Positions 37,853 through 50,288 of a stretch of 64,000 nucleotides of DNA are shown piece by piece. Position numbers and translations under genes: made by a program. The DNA comes from Massilia solisilvae (GTDB lineage Bacteria; Pseudomonadota; Gammaproteobacteria; Burkholderiales; Burkholderiaceae_D): assembly GCF_024753215.1 (NCBI RefSeq), contig NZ_JANUGV010000005.1:124001-188000 (forward strand), in the 5' to 3' direction. The stretch's first letter is position 1; each line of letters starts with the position of its first letter. The notes beneath the pieces were generated by a model. The model was given only the letters and a program-made list of their open reading frames with translations. It was not told where the DNA came from and searched no databases.

Positions 37853-38809
37853 ATGCCCGTCACGCCGTCCTCGCTGTTCCCGCCGATCCTGCCCGCCCGC
37901 CACGGCATGCTGGCGGTCGACGACGTCCACACCATCTATTGGGAAGAGGTCGGCAACCCGAACGGCATCCCGGTCATCTTCCTGCACGGCGGCCCGGGCG
38001 CGGGCCTGTCGCCGCAGCACCGCCGCTTTTTCGACCCGCACGCCTACCGCATCATCCTGTTCGACCAGCGCGGCGCCGGCAAGTCCACCCCGCTGGGCGA
38101 GTGGCGCAACAACACCACGCAGCTGCTGATCGAGGACATCGAACGCCTGCGCCAGATGTTCGGCATCGAGCGCTGGCTGGTGTTCGGCGGTTCGTGGGGC
38201 TCGACGCTGGCGCTGGCCTACGGGCAGGCCCATCCCGACCGCTGCCTCGGCTTCGTTTTACGCGGCATCTTCCTGTGCACCCGGGCCGAGATCGACTGGT
38301 TCATCCACGGCGTAGAGTGGTTCTATCCCGAGCTCTACGCCGAGTTCATCGCGCCCATCCCCGAGGCCGAGCGCGGCGACCTGCTCAAGGCCTATTGCGC
38401 GCGCCTGCTGTGCGACGATCCCGATACCTACTGGCCCGCCGCGCGCGCCTGGAGCCGCTTCGAGGGACGCCGCGTGTTCCTGCTGCCGCAAGAGGACGAA
38501 TCGCCGTCCGACACGCTCGACCTGGGCGTGGGCCGCCTGGAATCGCACTACATGGCCAACGGCGGCTTCCTCGAAGACGATCAGCTGGTGCGCGACATCG
38601 ACCGCATCGCGCACCTGCCGGCCGTGATCGTGCAGGGCCGCTACGACGTGATCTGCCCGCCGCTGTCGGCCTGGCGCCTGTACCATGCCTGGCCCGGTTC
38701 GCGCCTGCGCATGATTCCCGACGCCGGCCACGGCGCGCTGGAGGCCGGCATCGCGCGCGCGCTGGTCGCCGCCACCGAACAGTTCAAGCGCAACGGGCGC
38801 TTCGATTGA
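37853..38809 (+). CDS. pip: Proline iminopeptidase
   Basis: A 318-residue alpha/beta hydrolase of family S33. The oxyanion HGGPGAGLSP lies near residue 44, DQRGAGKSTP near 73 and the nucleophile motif GGSWGSTLALAYG near 112. The acid is likely in QGRYDVICPP and the histidine in DAGHGALE. It releases N-terminal proline from peptides, probably in the cytoplasm, as no signal peptide is seen. It follows the deaminase by 49 bp with the same orientation. Confidence 0.92.
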   Translation: MPVTPSSLFPPILPARHGMLAVDDVHTIYWEEVGNPNGIPVIFLHGGPGAGLSPQHRRFFDPHAYRIILFDQRGAGKSTPLGEWRNNTTQLLIEDIERLRQMFGIERWLVFGGSWGSTLALAYGQAHPDRCLGFVLRGIFLCTRAEIDWFIHGVEWFYPELYAEFIAPIPEAERGDLLKAYCARLLCDDPDTYWPAARAWSRFEGRRVFLLPQEDESPSDTLDLGVGRLESHYMANGGFLEDDQLVRDIDRIAHLPAVIVQGRYDVICPPLSAWRLYHAWPGSRLRMIPDAGHGALEAGIARALVAATEQFKRNGRFD

Positions 38810-38918
38810 ATGCCAGGGTGGCAGTGGCGCTGGTAAACTCTGTGCAGGCAATGAGCGCCGGGCACGTGTGCCCGGGCTACGATGCTGCAAGCGAAGAGAT
38901 TATTGAGTAAGGGGAGTA

Positions 38919-39368
38919 ATGAATATTCAGATCAGCGACGTCGGCCACATCATCCAGTTGGCGATTGCGCCGGTGTTCTTGCTGACGGGCGTGGCCACCA
39001 AGCTTGGCGTGCTGGCCAACCGCCTTGGGCGTATCATCGACCGTACGCGTTTGCTGGAGGACCGCCTGCGCAACGGCCCCAACGAGGAATACAGCGAGGA
39101 GCTCGAGGTGCTGTACACGCGCTCGCACCTGATCAACTACGCCATTACGTCCAGCACAACCTGCGGCCTGTTGATCTGCCTGGTGATCGCCATGCTGTTC
39201 CTGAGCGATACCGCCGACCTGCCGCTTGACCAGATCATTGCGGCCTTCTTCGTGCTCGCCATGCTGGCGCTGATCAGCAGCTTCGTGAACCTGCTGCGCG
39301 AAATCTTCATCGCCGCGCGCCACATGCGCGAACGACATAACGCGACCCTGCCACAGCAGGTGCGCTAA
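38919..39368 (+). CDS. DUF2721 family membrane protein
   Basis: 149 residues. An N-terminal segment IQLAIAPVFLLTGVATKLGVL, a basic and acidic loop (NRLGRIIDRTRLLEDRL), then two membrane helices around 78-98 and 105-125 and a basic tail. This is the DUF2721 pattern. The function is unknown. GGGGAGTA precedes the ATG. Confidence 0.82.
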   Translation: MNIQISDVGHIIQLAIAPVFLLTGVATKLGVLANRLGRIIDRTRLLEDRLRNGPNEEYSEELEVLYTRSHLINYAITSSTTCGLLICLVIAMLFLSDTADLPLDQIIAAFFVLAMLALISSFVNLLREIFIAARHMRERHNATLPQQVR

Positions 39369-39378
39369 AGAGAGAACC

Positions 39379-41923
<2,545 letters not shown>

Positions 41924-41937
41924 ACCCACCCGCTTAA

Positions 41938-42051
41938 CCCGTCGTTCCGGCGAGAGCCGGAACCCATGCTGAGCTTGCACCGGGATGGCTTTGAACCTGG
42001 TCGCGTGACTGCCTGCTCGGCATGGGTCCCGGCCTTCGCCGGGACGACGGT
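41938..42051. repeat. REP-like inverted pair, family A
   Basis: The left arm CCCGTCGTTCCGGCGAGAGC (from 41938) and the right arm GGGTCCCGGCCTTCGCCGGG ACGACGG (ending about 42050) are separated by about 60 bp. It lies between the convergent fadH and FabH-like genes, where it may end both transcripts. Confidence 0.78.
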
Positions 42052-42065
42052 TTTGGGGGGAGCGG

Positions 42066-43187
42066 TTACTTCTTGCGCACCACCACGCAGCCGATCGAAT
42101 AGCCCGCGCCAAACGAGCAGATTACGCCGTACGAGCCCGCCGGCATGTCGTCCTGGTACTTGTGGAACGCAATGATCGACCCCGCCGACGAGGTGTTGGC
42201 GTAGGTGTCGAGAATGACCGGCGCCTCGTTCGGCTCGGCGTCGCGCCCCAGCAGCGTGCGCGCGATCAGCAGGTTCATGTTCAGGTTTGCCTGGTGCAGC
42301 CAGTAGCGCGATACCTGCGGCAGCTGCAGCCCCGCGGCCTTGACCGTGTCGGCGATCATCTCGGCCGCCATCGGGCACACCTCCTTGAACACCTTGCGGC
42401 CCTGCTGGCGGAACAGCTTGTCCGGCTGGCCGATGCCGGCTTCGTCGAAGCGGTTCATGAACCCGAAGTTGTTGCGGATGTTGTTCGAGAACTTGGTCTT
42501 GAGCTTCGATTCCACGATCTCGAACTGGTGATTGCTGGTTGCCGTGTCCGCCGCCTCGATCACCATTGCCGTGCATGCGTCGCCAAAGATGAAATGGCTG
42601 TCGCGGTCGCGGAAGTTCAGGTGGCCACTGGTGATTTCGGGGTTCAGCACCAGCACCGCCCGCGCCTGCCCGCTTTGCACCGCCGCCGCCGCGGTCTGGA
42701 TGCCGAAGGTGGCCGACGAGCAGGCCACGTTCATGTCGAAGCCGTAGCCGTCGATGCCCAGCGCCTCCTGCACTTCCACCGCCATCGCCGGGTAGGCGCG
42801 CTGCATGTTCGAGCACGCCACCAGCACCATGTCGATGTCGGCCGGGGTGCGGCCGGCGCGGTCCAGCGCCTGGCGCGCGGCGGCCACGCACATCTCGGCC
42901 TGCAGCGACAGTTCGTCGTCGCCGCGCTCGGGAATGCGCGGGGTCATGCGCGCGGGGTCGAGGATGCCCGACTTTTCCATCACGTAGCGCGACTTGATGC
43001 CCGATGCCTTTTCGATGAACGCGCTGCTGGACGGCTCGATGGCGGCGACCTCGCCGGCCGCGATCCTGGCAGCGTTGTCGGCGTTGAAGCGCTCGGCATA
43101 AGCGTTGAAGGCCGTCACCAGCTCGTCGTTGGAGATGGAGTAGGGAGGCGTAAACAGGCCGGTGCCGCTGATGACGACAGATTTCAT
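42066..43187 (-). CDS. Beta-ketoacyl-ACP synthase III family protein (FabH-like)
   Basis: 373 residues with the KAS III triad Cys156 (NVACSSATF), His298 (LHQANLNMN) and Asn331 (YANTSSAGS). It is longer than canonical FabH (about 317) because of an extended N-terminal region ([31 protein letters not shown]). This form occurs alongside the normal FabH in many beta- and gammaproteobacteria and may initiate fatty acid synthesis or make a special beta-ketoacyl chain. The acyl donor is not known. The position next to fadH may be coincidental. Confidence 0.85.
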   Translation of the reverse strand: MKSVVISGTGLFTPPYSISNDELVTAFNAYAERFNADNAARIAAGEVAAIEPSSSAFIEKASGIKSRYVMEKSGILDPARMTPRIPERGDDELSLQAEMCVAAARQALDRAGRTPADIDMVLVACSNMQRAYPAMAVEVQEALGIDGYGFDMNVACSSATFGIQTAAAAVQSGQARAVLVLNPEITSGHLNFRDRDSHFIFGDACTAMVIEAADTATSNHQFEIVESKLKTKFSNNIRNNFGFMNRFDEAGIGQPDKLFRQQGRKVFKEVCPMAAEMIADTVKAAGLQLPQVSRYWLHQANLNMNLLIARTLLGRDAEPNEAPVILDTYANTSSAGSIIAFHKYQDDMPAGSYGVICSFGAGYSIGCVVVRKK

Positions 43188-43294
43188 GTTGGCGAAACTT
43201 TCAGTGAAGATAACCGGGCTTTACCGGCAGATGGGCTGATTCTACACAAACGGCCGTGGCGTGGGAACGACCGGCGCAGGCAGCTGCGGCCTCC

Positions 43295-43389
43295 GTAGGG
43301 TGGGCAGGTTTCCTGCCCACGCGTCCAAGGCCACGTTGTGCGAATGCGAACGTCGGCTGAACGCGTGGGCAGAAACCTGCCCACCCTAC
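43295..43389. repeat. Palindromic repeat pair, family B
   Basis: GTAGGGTGGGCAGGTTTCCT-GCCCACGCG (43295-43323) and its inverted partner ACGCGTGGGCAGAAACCTGC-CCACCCTAC (to 43389) flank a 36-bp spacer. Each arm is itself a hairpin (TGGGCAGG / CCTGCCCA). The pair lies four bases before the ctpA stop. Confidence 0.8.
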
Positions 43390-43393
43390 CACT

Positions 43394-44809
43394 TCACTGC
43401 GTGCGATGCGCGAGCGTTTGCTGCGCGTGCCTGGCCAGCTGCATCGGCTGGCCCTTGAGGTGCTTGAGCGCCTGCGCCAGCTGGAAGTCGCTGTCGCTGC
43501 CGAAATCGATTGGCTTGCGTGCGCCGGCCCTGGCCAGCGCCTCGTCCTCGTCGTAGGCGCCGGCGCGCGAGGCTTCTTCCTTGTCGCGGTCGTTGGAAAG
43601 GTGGTGTTCCAGATCGGCCTCGCGCACGCGCAGCGCGTTGACGCCGTCGCCGTCCGGCGTTTCGTCCACCGCGTAGTCAGGCACGATGCCGCGCGCCTGG
43701 ATCGAGCGCCCCGACGGCGTGTAGTAGCGCGCCGTCGTCAGCTTGACCGCGGCGTCGTTGCCGATCGGCCGGATGGTCTGCACCGAGCCCTTGCCGAAGG
43801 TCTGGCTGCCGATGATCGCCGCGCGCTTGTAGTCCTGCAGGGCGCCGGCCACGATTTCGGACGCCGACGCCGACCCGGTGTTCACCAGCACCGCCATCGG
43901 CAGCGTCTTGAACACCTCGGGCACCTTGGCCAGCGGGTCGTCGCCGCCGCGCACCATGTAGTACTCGGCCTTGCCGTAGAAGCGCTGCCTGGAGTCGGCC
44001 AGCTGGCCGTTGGTCGAGACCACTTCGGCCCCCTTCGGCAGGAAGGCCGCCGCCACGCCGATCGCGCCCTGCAGCAGGCCGCCCGGGTCGTTGCGCAGGT
44101 CGAGCACCACGCCTTTGAGCTCGGGGTCCTGCTTGTACAGCGCGGCCAGCTTGTCGGCCAGGTCGTCCACGGTCGGTTCCTGGAACTGCGACACGCGAAT
44201 CCACGCGTAGCCCGGCTCGACCAGGCGCGCCTTGACGCTCTTTTGCACGATCTCTTCGCGCGTGATCGTGAACGACAGCGGCTGTTCCTCGCCCTCGCGC
44301 CGCACGGTGATCGCCACCCGGGTGTGCGGCTCGCCACGCATGCGTTTGATGGCCTCGTCCATGTCCACGCCCTTGAGCGACACGCCGTTCACGTGCGTGA
44401 TCAGGTCGCCCTGCTTGATGCCGGCGCGCCAGGCGGGGGAGTCCTCGATGGGCGAGACGATCCGCACATAGCCGTCGTCGCTTTGCTGGATCTCGATACC
44501 CAGTCCGACAAACTTGCCTTCGGTGCCCTCGCGCAGCTCGCGGTAGGCTTTCTTGTCCAGGTAGGCGGAATGCGGGTCGAGCGAGCCGACCATGCCGGAG
44601 ATGGCCTCGGTGAGCAGCCGCTTGTCGTCCACCTTTTCGACGTAGTCGGACTTGATCAGGCCATAGACATTGGACAATTCACGCAGGCTGTCCATTGGGA
44701 TGGCCGCTTCGACCGGCTTTTGCGCCAACGCCGAAAACTGCATCGAAATCGCCACGCCGGCGACTGCGCCCAGGCCGACCAGGCCAGTGTTCTTGAGTTT
44801 GGAGCCCAT
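43394..44809 (-). CDS. ctpA: Carboxy-terminal processing peptidase (S41)
   Basis: 471 residues: an N-terminal signal anchor (GLVGLGAVAGVAISMQFSALA), a PDZ domain at about 95-185 (VGLGIEIQQSDDGYVRIVSP, GIKQGDLITHVNGVSL) and the S41 core. The nucleophile serine lies in GSASASEIVAGALQD and the general-base lysine in TFGKGSVQT. It probably trims periplasmic or outer-membrane proteins. The C-terminal 60 residues are acidic then basic and variable. AGGTGAAA lies before the ATG. Confidence 0.94.
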   Translation of the reverse strand: MGSKLKNTGLVGLGAVAGVAISMQFSALAQKPVEAAIPMDSLRELSNVYGLIKSDYVEKVDDKRLLTEAISGMVGSLDPHSAYLDKKAYRELREGTEGKFVGLGIEIQQSDDGYVRIVSPIEDSPAWRAGIKQGDLITHVNGVSLKGVDMDEAIKRMRGEPHTRVAITVRREGEEQPLSFTITREEIVQKSVKARLVEPGYAWIRVSQFQEPTVDDLADKLAALYKQDPELKGVVLDLRNDPGGLLQGAIGVAAAFLPKGAEVVSTNGQLADSRQRFYGKAEYYMVRGGDDPLAKVPEVFKTLPMAVLVNTGSASASEIVAGALQDYKRAAIIGSQTFGKGSVQTIRPIGNDAAVKLTTARYYTPSGRSIQARGIVPDYAVDETPDGDGVNALRVREADLEHHLSNDRDKEEASRAGAYDEDEALARAGARKPIDFGSDSDFQLAQALKHLKGQPMQLARHAQQTLAHRTQ

Positions 44810-45016
44810 GTTTCACCTGCGAAGAGCGCATGAGATAGCGCAGGGCCAGTATAAACCTGAACGGTCCGGGTACGTGGACACCGCACAAGCGCGGTGCACG
44901 ATGGCAAGATTTGTAAAGCCCTGTTTCGACTCGCGGCTGGACGGTAAGCAAATGTAAGAGTGCGGGCAGGGCAACAGTGTCGGGCCTATATTCGTCCATG
45001 CAGTTTTTCTCTCTCT

Positions 45017-45066
45017 CCACTCTTTTGAAGTGGTCTTTGCCCACGGCCCCCTCCGTGGGCTTTTTT
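45017..45066 (+). terminator. Terminator-like double hairpin in the leader of the Spy-like gene
   Basis: CCACT-CTTTTGA-AGTGG (45017-45033) is followed by GCCCACGG-CCCCCT-CCGTGGGC (45039-45060) and six T (45061-45066). It lies only 17 bp before the ATG of the next gene and no plus-strand gene precedes it (ctpA is on the minus strand), so it is either a leader attenuator or the end of a short RNA. Confidence 0.7.
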
Positions 45067-45082
45067 CTGCCCGGAGATTGCA

Positions 45083-45634
45083 ATGAAGTCAAGTTCAGTG
45101 CGCCGCGGCCTGCAGGCGGCGTTCGTGGCGCTGGCCCTGGGCGGCGCCGTTCCGTCCGAAGCGGTGCCGCTGATGGACATGCGCGCCGAAGACCTGCTGC
45201 CGATGGCCTCGGAGCTGCGCAAGACCCTCGATCTGAACGCCAACCAGCAGACGCTGTGGCAGCAGGTGGAAAGCCGCAGCCGGGCCATCCTGCGCGAACG
45301 CCAGTCGCGCCGCGAGCGTCTGCAGCAGCAGGTCAAGGCCCTGCTTGAGAATGCGACGGTCGAACTGCGCGACGTGAACGCCCTGATCGACGCCGAAAGC
45401 GGGGCAGCTTTTGCCGAGGACAAGCAACTGCGCGACCTGTGGCTGACCGTGAACGACGCGCTGGACGATGCCCAGCGGCGCAAGGTGGCCGCGCTGCTGG
45501 CCGAGCAGATGATGCGTGTGCCGGAGGCCGCGCAGCACGGCGGCCAGGACCGCCCACGCGGCGAGGGCGGCGACCGCCGTCATGCCGGCGCGCCTGGCCA
45601 CGGCCGTGGCGGCATGGGCATGCCGGGGAGCTGA
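45083..45634 (+). CDS. Periplasmic Spy/CpxP-like protein
   Basis: 183 residues with a signal peptide (about 1-28, ending in SEA). The helical body contains KTLDLNANQQTLWQQVESRS and ILRERQSRRERLQQQVKALL, resembling the LTxxQ repeats of Spy/CpxP/CnrX-like periplasmic chaperone or metal-sensor proteins. A disordered Gly/His/Arg-rich tail (HGGQDRPRGEGGDRRHAGAP) may bind metal. GGAG precedes the ATG. The classification is by helix pattern and is moderately sure. Confidence 0.65.
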   Translation: MKSSSVRRGLQAAFVALALGGAVPSEAVPLMDMRAEDLLPMASELRKTLDLNANQQTLWQQVESRSRAILRERQSRRERLQQQVKALLENATVELRDVNALIDAESGAAFAEDKQLRDLWLTVNDALDDAQRRKVAALLAEQMMRVPEAAQHGGQDRPRGEGGDRRHAGAPGHGRGGMGMPGS

Positions 45635-45638
45635 TGTT

Positions 45639-45722
45639 GAACGCGTGGGCAGAATCTGCCCACCCTACGGGAGCAGCCGCGTGCCATTGGTAGGGTGGGC
45701 AGGTTTTCCTGCCCACGCGTCC
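45639..45722. repeat. Palindromic repeat pair, family B
   Basis: GAACGCGTGGGCAGAATCTG-CCCACCCTAC (45639-45668) and GTAGGGTGGGCAGGTTTTCC-TGCCCACGCGTCC (45690-45722) face each other, starting right after the Spy-like stop. The arm order is reversed relative to the copies at 43295 and 54600. Confidence 0.8.
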
Positions 45723-45860
45723 AGCCAGCATTTGCACAAATGCTGCAGCCCATGTATCGAAAAGTAAAAAACCGCCGGCCCATGATTTCCATGCTGCCCC
45801 AGCCGCTAGAATGTTCAGCCTGCCGACTCCCGGCCGGTAAAAAATAACTGAACAACAAGC

Positions 45861-48161
45861 ATGAGCAGATTGATCCCGATCGCCTGCCTGGCCCTGCTGG
45901 GCACGGCCGGCGGACAGGCGTTGGCACAGAACCAGGTGGCGCCGGCTGGCGCGCCTGCGCAGGAAGTCCAGGACAGCGCGGCCAAGGCGCCGCCGGCCGA
46001 CGCCAAGCCCGAAGCCGCACAGCGCCGCCGTCCGCCGGTGCGCGCCCAGAAACCCGCCACCACCGAGGGTGACGCCAAGGACACGCAGCAGGTGGTCGTC
46101 AGCGGCAGCCGCGATATCGACGTGCGCCGCGCCTCGACCGCGGCCAAGATGATCTTCGGCCGTGAAGAGCTGGACCGCAACGGCGACAGCAACATCGGCG
46201 AAGTGCTCAAGCGCCTGCCGGGCGTGACCATGGGCGGCGCGCCCGGACGCGGCGGCGGCGGCGTGCGCATGCGCGGCCTGGGCAACGGCTACACCCAGAT
46301 GCTGGTCAATGGCGAACGCCCGCCGCCAGGCTTCTCGCTCGAATCGATCCCGCCCGACCAGGTCGAGCGCATCGAGATCATGCGTGGCCCGGTGGCCGAG
46401 CACAGCACGCAGGCGATCGCCGGCACCATCAACGTGGTGCTGCGCGAGGGCTACACGCAGAAGGACAAGCAGATCCGGGTCGCCGACAACATCGAGCAGG
46501 GCCGCCACGGCGCCAACGTCTCGGCGACGATCCCTGGCAAGGCGGGCAACCTGACCTGGATGCTCAACATCGCGGCCATGCAGAACCGCCAGCACAACGA
46601 GAGCGACAGCCGCGACATCGACGCGCTGGACGACGGCACCGTGCTGCGCGAGCAGCTGATCCACGTGGACGGCAATGGCAAGTCGCGCGGGGTGCACCTG
46701 TCGCCGCGCCTGTCGTACAAGTTCGACAATGGCGACACGCTGAACTTCCAGCCCTTCATCGTCGCCAACCGCAACGACAACGTCACCGATTCGACTGTTG
46801 ACCAGACGATCGGGCTGCTGCCGCCCGAGTTCGTGTTCCAGAACGCCGTGTCCCACTCCAGCGGCCACATGGCGCGCGGCTTCGGCAACTGGGTGCACAA
46901 GATGGATGGCGGCGCCAAGCTCGACGTGAAATTCAGCGGTGGCGTCAACCACAACGAGAGCGAAGGCGTGCGCCAGAATTACGACGCGGCCGAACGCCTG
47001 AACCGCGTGTACAACGACACCGACACGATCCGCCACCGCAGCTTCTCCACCGGCGGCAAGTACAGCCGCCCGCTCGGCCAGGGCCACAACTTCGCAGCCG
47101 GCTGGGATGCCGAAGCGGCGCACCTGTCGCAGGTGCACGTGGCCGAAGGCGACAACAACCCGCTGTACGACGAATCGGGCGCCAACCTGACGGCCGACAC
47201 CCGGCGCGTGGCGCTGTTCGCGCAGGACGAGTGGGACATCACGAGCCAGTGGTCGGCCTATTTCGGCCTGCGCTGGGAAGGCATCCGCACCACCAGCAAC
47301 AGCGTGGCGCGCGAGGTGAAGAACACCAGCAGCGTGTTCAGCCCCGTGCTGCACACCGTGTACCGGATTCCCGGCCACGACAAGGACCAGGTGCGCGCCA
47401 GCCTGACCCAGAGCTACAAGGCGCCGGCGCTGAACGACATGATCGCCGCGCCCTCGTTCTCGAGCGATAACCGCGCCACCCGCCCGGACCGCAGCGGCAA
47501 CCCGAACCTCAAGCCCGAGCTGGCCAAGGGCATCGACCTCGCGTACGAGCATTACCTGACCCGCAGCGGCATCCTTTCGGCCAGCGCCTTTGTGCGCGAC
47601 ATCGACAACCTGATGCGGCGCCAGACCACGCTGCAGCAGACCAGCATCGGCCCGCGCTGGGTATCCACGCCCACCAACATCGGCCATGCGCGCACCAGCG
47701 GCATCGAACTGGAAGCCAAGTTCCAGCTCGCCGAGTTCTTCCCGAACGGCCCGAACGTGGACGTGCGCTCGAACTACAGCCACTTCTGGTCGAAGGTGGA
47801 CGGCATTCCGGGCCCGGACAACCGGCTCGATCAGCAGGCCAAACAGACCGCCAACGTCGGCGCCGACTACCGCATGAAGGGCCTGCCGCTGACACTGGGC
47901 GCGAACCTCAACTGGACGCCGGTCACCGTGATCCGCTCGGCCGTCCAGGAGCTCGACACCACCGGCATGAAGCGCCAGCTCGACGCCTACGGCCTGTGGC
48001 GGTTCGGTCCCAACACCCAGCTGCGCGTCTCCGGCAACAACCTGTTCGCCCGCAAATACGAGACCGCGCGCGTCGTCGATACCAACGGCATGCTGCAGGC
48101 GATCGATACGCTGGCCCGCACCTACACCAGCGTGCGTGTCCAGCTGGAGCTGAAGATCTGA
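45861..48161 (+). CDS. TonB-dependent outer-membrane receptor
   Basis: 766 residues. A signal peptide MSRLIPIACLALLGTAGGQALA, a Pro/Ala/Lys-rich periplasmic stretch to about 75, then QQVVVSGSRDIDVRR (TonB-box region), the plug (IGEVLKRLPGVTMGGAPGRG, GVRMRGLGNGYTQMLVNGER, RIEIMRGPVAEHSTQAIAGT) and a beta-barrel ending LEGTRTYTSVRVQLELKI-like with a terminal aromatic-poor strand. The substrate is unknown. Two M13 peptidases follow on the same strand, so uptake or sensing of peptides is an inference. Confidence 0.9.
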   Translation: MSRLIPIACLALLGTAGGQALAQNQVAPAGAPAQEVQDSAAKAPPADAKPEAAQRRRPPVRAQKPATTEGDAKDTQQVVVSGSRDIDVRRASTAAKMIFGREELDRNGDSNIGEVLKRLPGVTMGGAPGRGGGGVRMRGLGNGYTQMLVNGERPPPGFSLESIPPDQVERIEIMRGPVAEHSTQAIAGTINVVLREGYTQKDKQIRVADNIEQGRHGANVSATIPGKAGNLTWMLNIAAMQNRQHNESDSRDIDALDDGTVLREQLIHVDGNGKSRGVHLSPRLSYKFDNGDTLNFQPFIVANRNDNVTDSTVDQTIGLLPPEFVFQNAVSHSSGHMARGFGNWVHKMDGGAKLDVKFSGGVNHNESEGVRQNYDAAERLNRVYNDTDTIRHRSFSTGGKYSRPLGQGHNFAAGWDAEAAHLSQVHVAEGDNNPLYDESGANLTADTRRVALFAQDEWDITSQWSAYFGLRWEGIRTTSNSVAREVKNTSSVFSPVLHTVYRIPGHDKDQVRASLTQSYKAPALNDMIAAPSFSSDNRATRPDRSGNPNLKPELAKGIDLAYEHYLTRSGILSASAFVRDIDNLMRRQTTLQQTSIGPRWVSTPTNIGHARTSGIELEAKFQLAEFFPNGPNVDVRSNYSHFWSKVDGIPGPDNRLDQQAKQTANVGADYRMKGLPLTLGANLNWTPVTVIRSAVQELDTTGMKRQLDAYGLWRFGPNTQLRVSGNNLFARKYETARVVDTNGMLQAIDTLARTYTSVRVQLELKI

Positions 48162-48239
48162 TGCGCATGCTGCCTTTCCCAGTTTTTTCATCGGCCACCA
48201 AGAGCCGCCTTTTCCCCTGCTAACAAGAGAGACCATCCT

Positions 48240-50273
48240 GTGAAACGATACCTTCTGAGCACCCTGACCCTGTCCGTGATGGCGGCCTTCGCCAACGCGG
48301 CCGACAACGCCCCGGCTCGCACTTCCGGCATCGACGTCCAGTACATCGACTCGAGCGTGCGTCCGCAGGATGACTTCTTCAAGTACCTGAACGGCAAGTG
48401 GCTGAAGGACACCGAGATCCCGGCCGACAAGTCGAGCTGGGGCACGTTCATGCAGTTGCGCGAAACCTCGATCACCCAGGCGCGCGGCATCGTCGAAGCC
48501 GATGCCGCGGCCAAGCACAAGGTGGGCACCGACGAACAGAAGATCGGTGACCTGTACAAGAGCTTCATGGACGAGAAGAAGCTGGAAAGCCTGGGCACCA
48601 AGCCGCTGGCCGGCGAACTGCACCGCATCGCGGCGCTGAAGGACAAGAAGGCGCTGCCCGCCCTGATCGCGCACCTGTCGCAGATCGGCGTGTCCAGCCC
48701 GTACGGGATCCGCGTTGCGCAGGACGCCAAGAACTCGACTCAGTACGCCGTGTACATCGGCCAGAGCGGCCTGGGCCTGCCGGACCGCGATTACTACCTG
48801 AAGAAGGACGACAAGCGCATGGCCGACGCGCTGGCCAAGTACGAAGAGCATGTCGCCAAGGTCCTGACGCTGGCCGGCGAAAAGAACGCGGAAAGCGAGG
48901 CCAAGGCCATCGTCGCCTTCGAGACCCAGCTCGCGCAGGCGCAGTGGACCAAGGTCGAACTGCGTGACCCGGTCAAGCGCTACAACAAGATGGAAGTGGC
49001 CAAGCTGGCCGAACTGGCGCCGGGTTACGACTGGAAGGCGGCGCTGGCCGCTGCCGGCGTGGGCAACAAGGTGGACACCGTGATCGTGGGCCAGCCGAGC
49101 TACCTGAGCGGCATGAACCAGATCGTGCAGAACGCCGACCTGGCCACCCTGCAGTCGTACTTCAAGTGGCACCTGCTGCGCGAGTTCTCGCCTTTCCTGT
49201 CCAAGCAGTTCGTCGACGCGAACTTCGCGTTCTACGGCACGGTGCTGACCGGCGTGAACGAGAACCGCCCGCGCTGGCAGCGTGGCGTGGCCACCGTCGA
49301 AGGCGCGCTGGGCGAAGCCGTGGGCCGCCAGTACGTGGCCCAGTACTTCCCGCCGGAGCGCAAGGCCCGCATGGAAGAGCTGGTGAAGAACGTGCTGGCC
49401 GCGTACAAGGACAGCATCGAGCACCTGGAATGGATGGGCGCCGAGACCCGCGCGCAGGCGCTGGACAAGCTGGCCAAGTTCACCCCGCACATCGGCTACC
49501 CGAGCAAGTGGCGCGACTACTCCAAGCTGACCATCAAGGCCGATGACCTGGTCGGCAACGTGATGCGCGCATCGCAGTTCGCCCACAACCGCAACATCAG
49601 CAAGCTGGGCAAACCGGTGGACCGCGAAGAGTGGGGCATGACGCCGCAGACCGTGAACGCGTACTACAACTCGTCGCTCAACGAGATCGTGTTCCCGGCC
49701 GCGATCCTGCAGCCGCCGTTCTTCAACGCCGCCGCTGACGACGCCGTGAACTACGGCGCGATCGGCGCCGTGATCGGCCATGAGATCGGTCACGGCTTCG
49801 ACGACAAGGGCAGCCAGTCCGACGGCGACGGCAACCTGCGCAACTGGTGGACCGACTCCGACCGCGCCGCATTCAAGGCCAAGACCGACGTGCTGGACGC
49901 GCAGTACAGCGCCTTCGAGCCGATCCCGGGCTACCATGTGAATGGCCAGCTGACCATGGGCGAGAACATCGGCGACAACTCGGGCCTGGCGATCGCGTAC
50001 AAAGCATACAAGATCTCGCTGCACGGCCAACCGGCCCCAGTGATCGACGGCCTGACCGGCGACCAGCGCTTCTACATGGGCTTTGGCCAGGTATGGCGTT
50101 CGAAGATGCGCGACGCCGCGCAGATCGTGCAGATCAAGACCGACCCGCACTCGCCGGGCCAGTTCCGTGCCAACGGCACGGTGCGCAACCAGCCGGGCTT
50201 CTACGAGGCATTCGGGGTCAAGCCGGGCGACAAGATGTACCTCGAGCCGAAAGATCGCGTCTCGATCTGGTAA
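48240..50273 (+). CDS. M13 (neprilysin-type) zinc metallopeptidase, copy 1
   Basis: 677 residues. The signal peptide is MKRYLLSTLTLSVMAAFANA. N-terminal M13 domain motif: SVRPQDDFFKYLNGKWLKDT. Zinc site: VIGHEIGHGFDDKGSQ with the third ligand in GENIGDNSGLAIAYKAY. Family C-terminus: VNYGAIG, VWRSKMRD and a terminal DRVSIW close to the invariant W. GTG start; AAGAGAGACC upstream. It cleaves short peptides in the periplasm (family knowledge). It lies 78 bp after the TonB receptor. Confidence 0.94.
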   Translation: MKRYLLSTLTLSVMAAFANAADNAPARTSGIDVQYIDSSVRPQDDFFKYLNGKWLKDTEIPADKSSWGTFMQLRETSITQARGIVEADAAAKHKVGTDEQKIGDLYKSFMDEKKLESLGTKPLAGELHRIAALKDKKALPALIAHLSQIGVSSPYGIRVAQDAKNSTQYAVYIGQSGLGLPDRDYYLKKDDKRMADALAKYEEHVAKVLTLAGEKNAESEAKAIVAFETQLAQAQWTKVELRDPVKRYNKMEVAKLAELAPGYDWKAALAAAGVGNKVDTVIVGQPSYLSGMNQIVQNADLATLQSYFKWHLLREFSPFLSKQFVDANFAFYGTVLTGVNENRPRWQRGVATVEGALGEAVGRQYVAQYFPPERKARMEELVKNVLAAYKDSIEHLEWMGAETRAQALDKLAKFTPHIGYPSKWRDYSKLTIKADDLVGNVMRASQFAHNRNISKLGKPVDREEWGMTPQTVNAYYNSSLNEIVFPAAILQPPFFNAAADDAVNYGAIGAVIGHEIGHGFDDKGSQSDGDGNLRNWWTDSDRAAFKAKTDVLDAQYSAFEPIPGYHVNGQLTMGENIGDNSGLAIAYKAYKISLHGQPAPVIDGLTGDQRFYMGFGQVWRSKMRDAAQIVQIKTDPHSPGQFRANGTVRNQPGFYEAFGVKPGDKMYLEPKDRVSIW

Positions 50274-50288
50274 ATTACGCGTTGTAAG

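Noticed and set aside
45333..50150. A 1605-codon open frame on the minus strand
   Set aside because: It is antisense to the TonB receptor and M13 genes, with His/Arg/Val-rich composition and no family motifs. Long antisense frames are common in GC-rich DNA.
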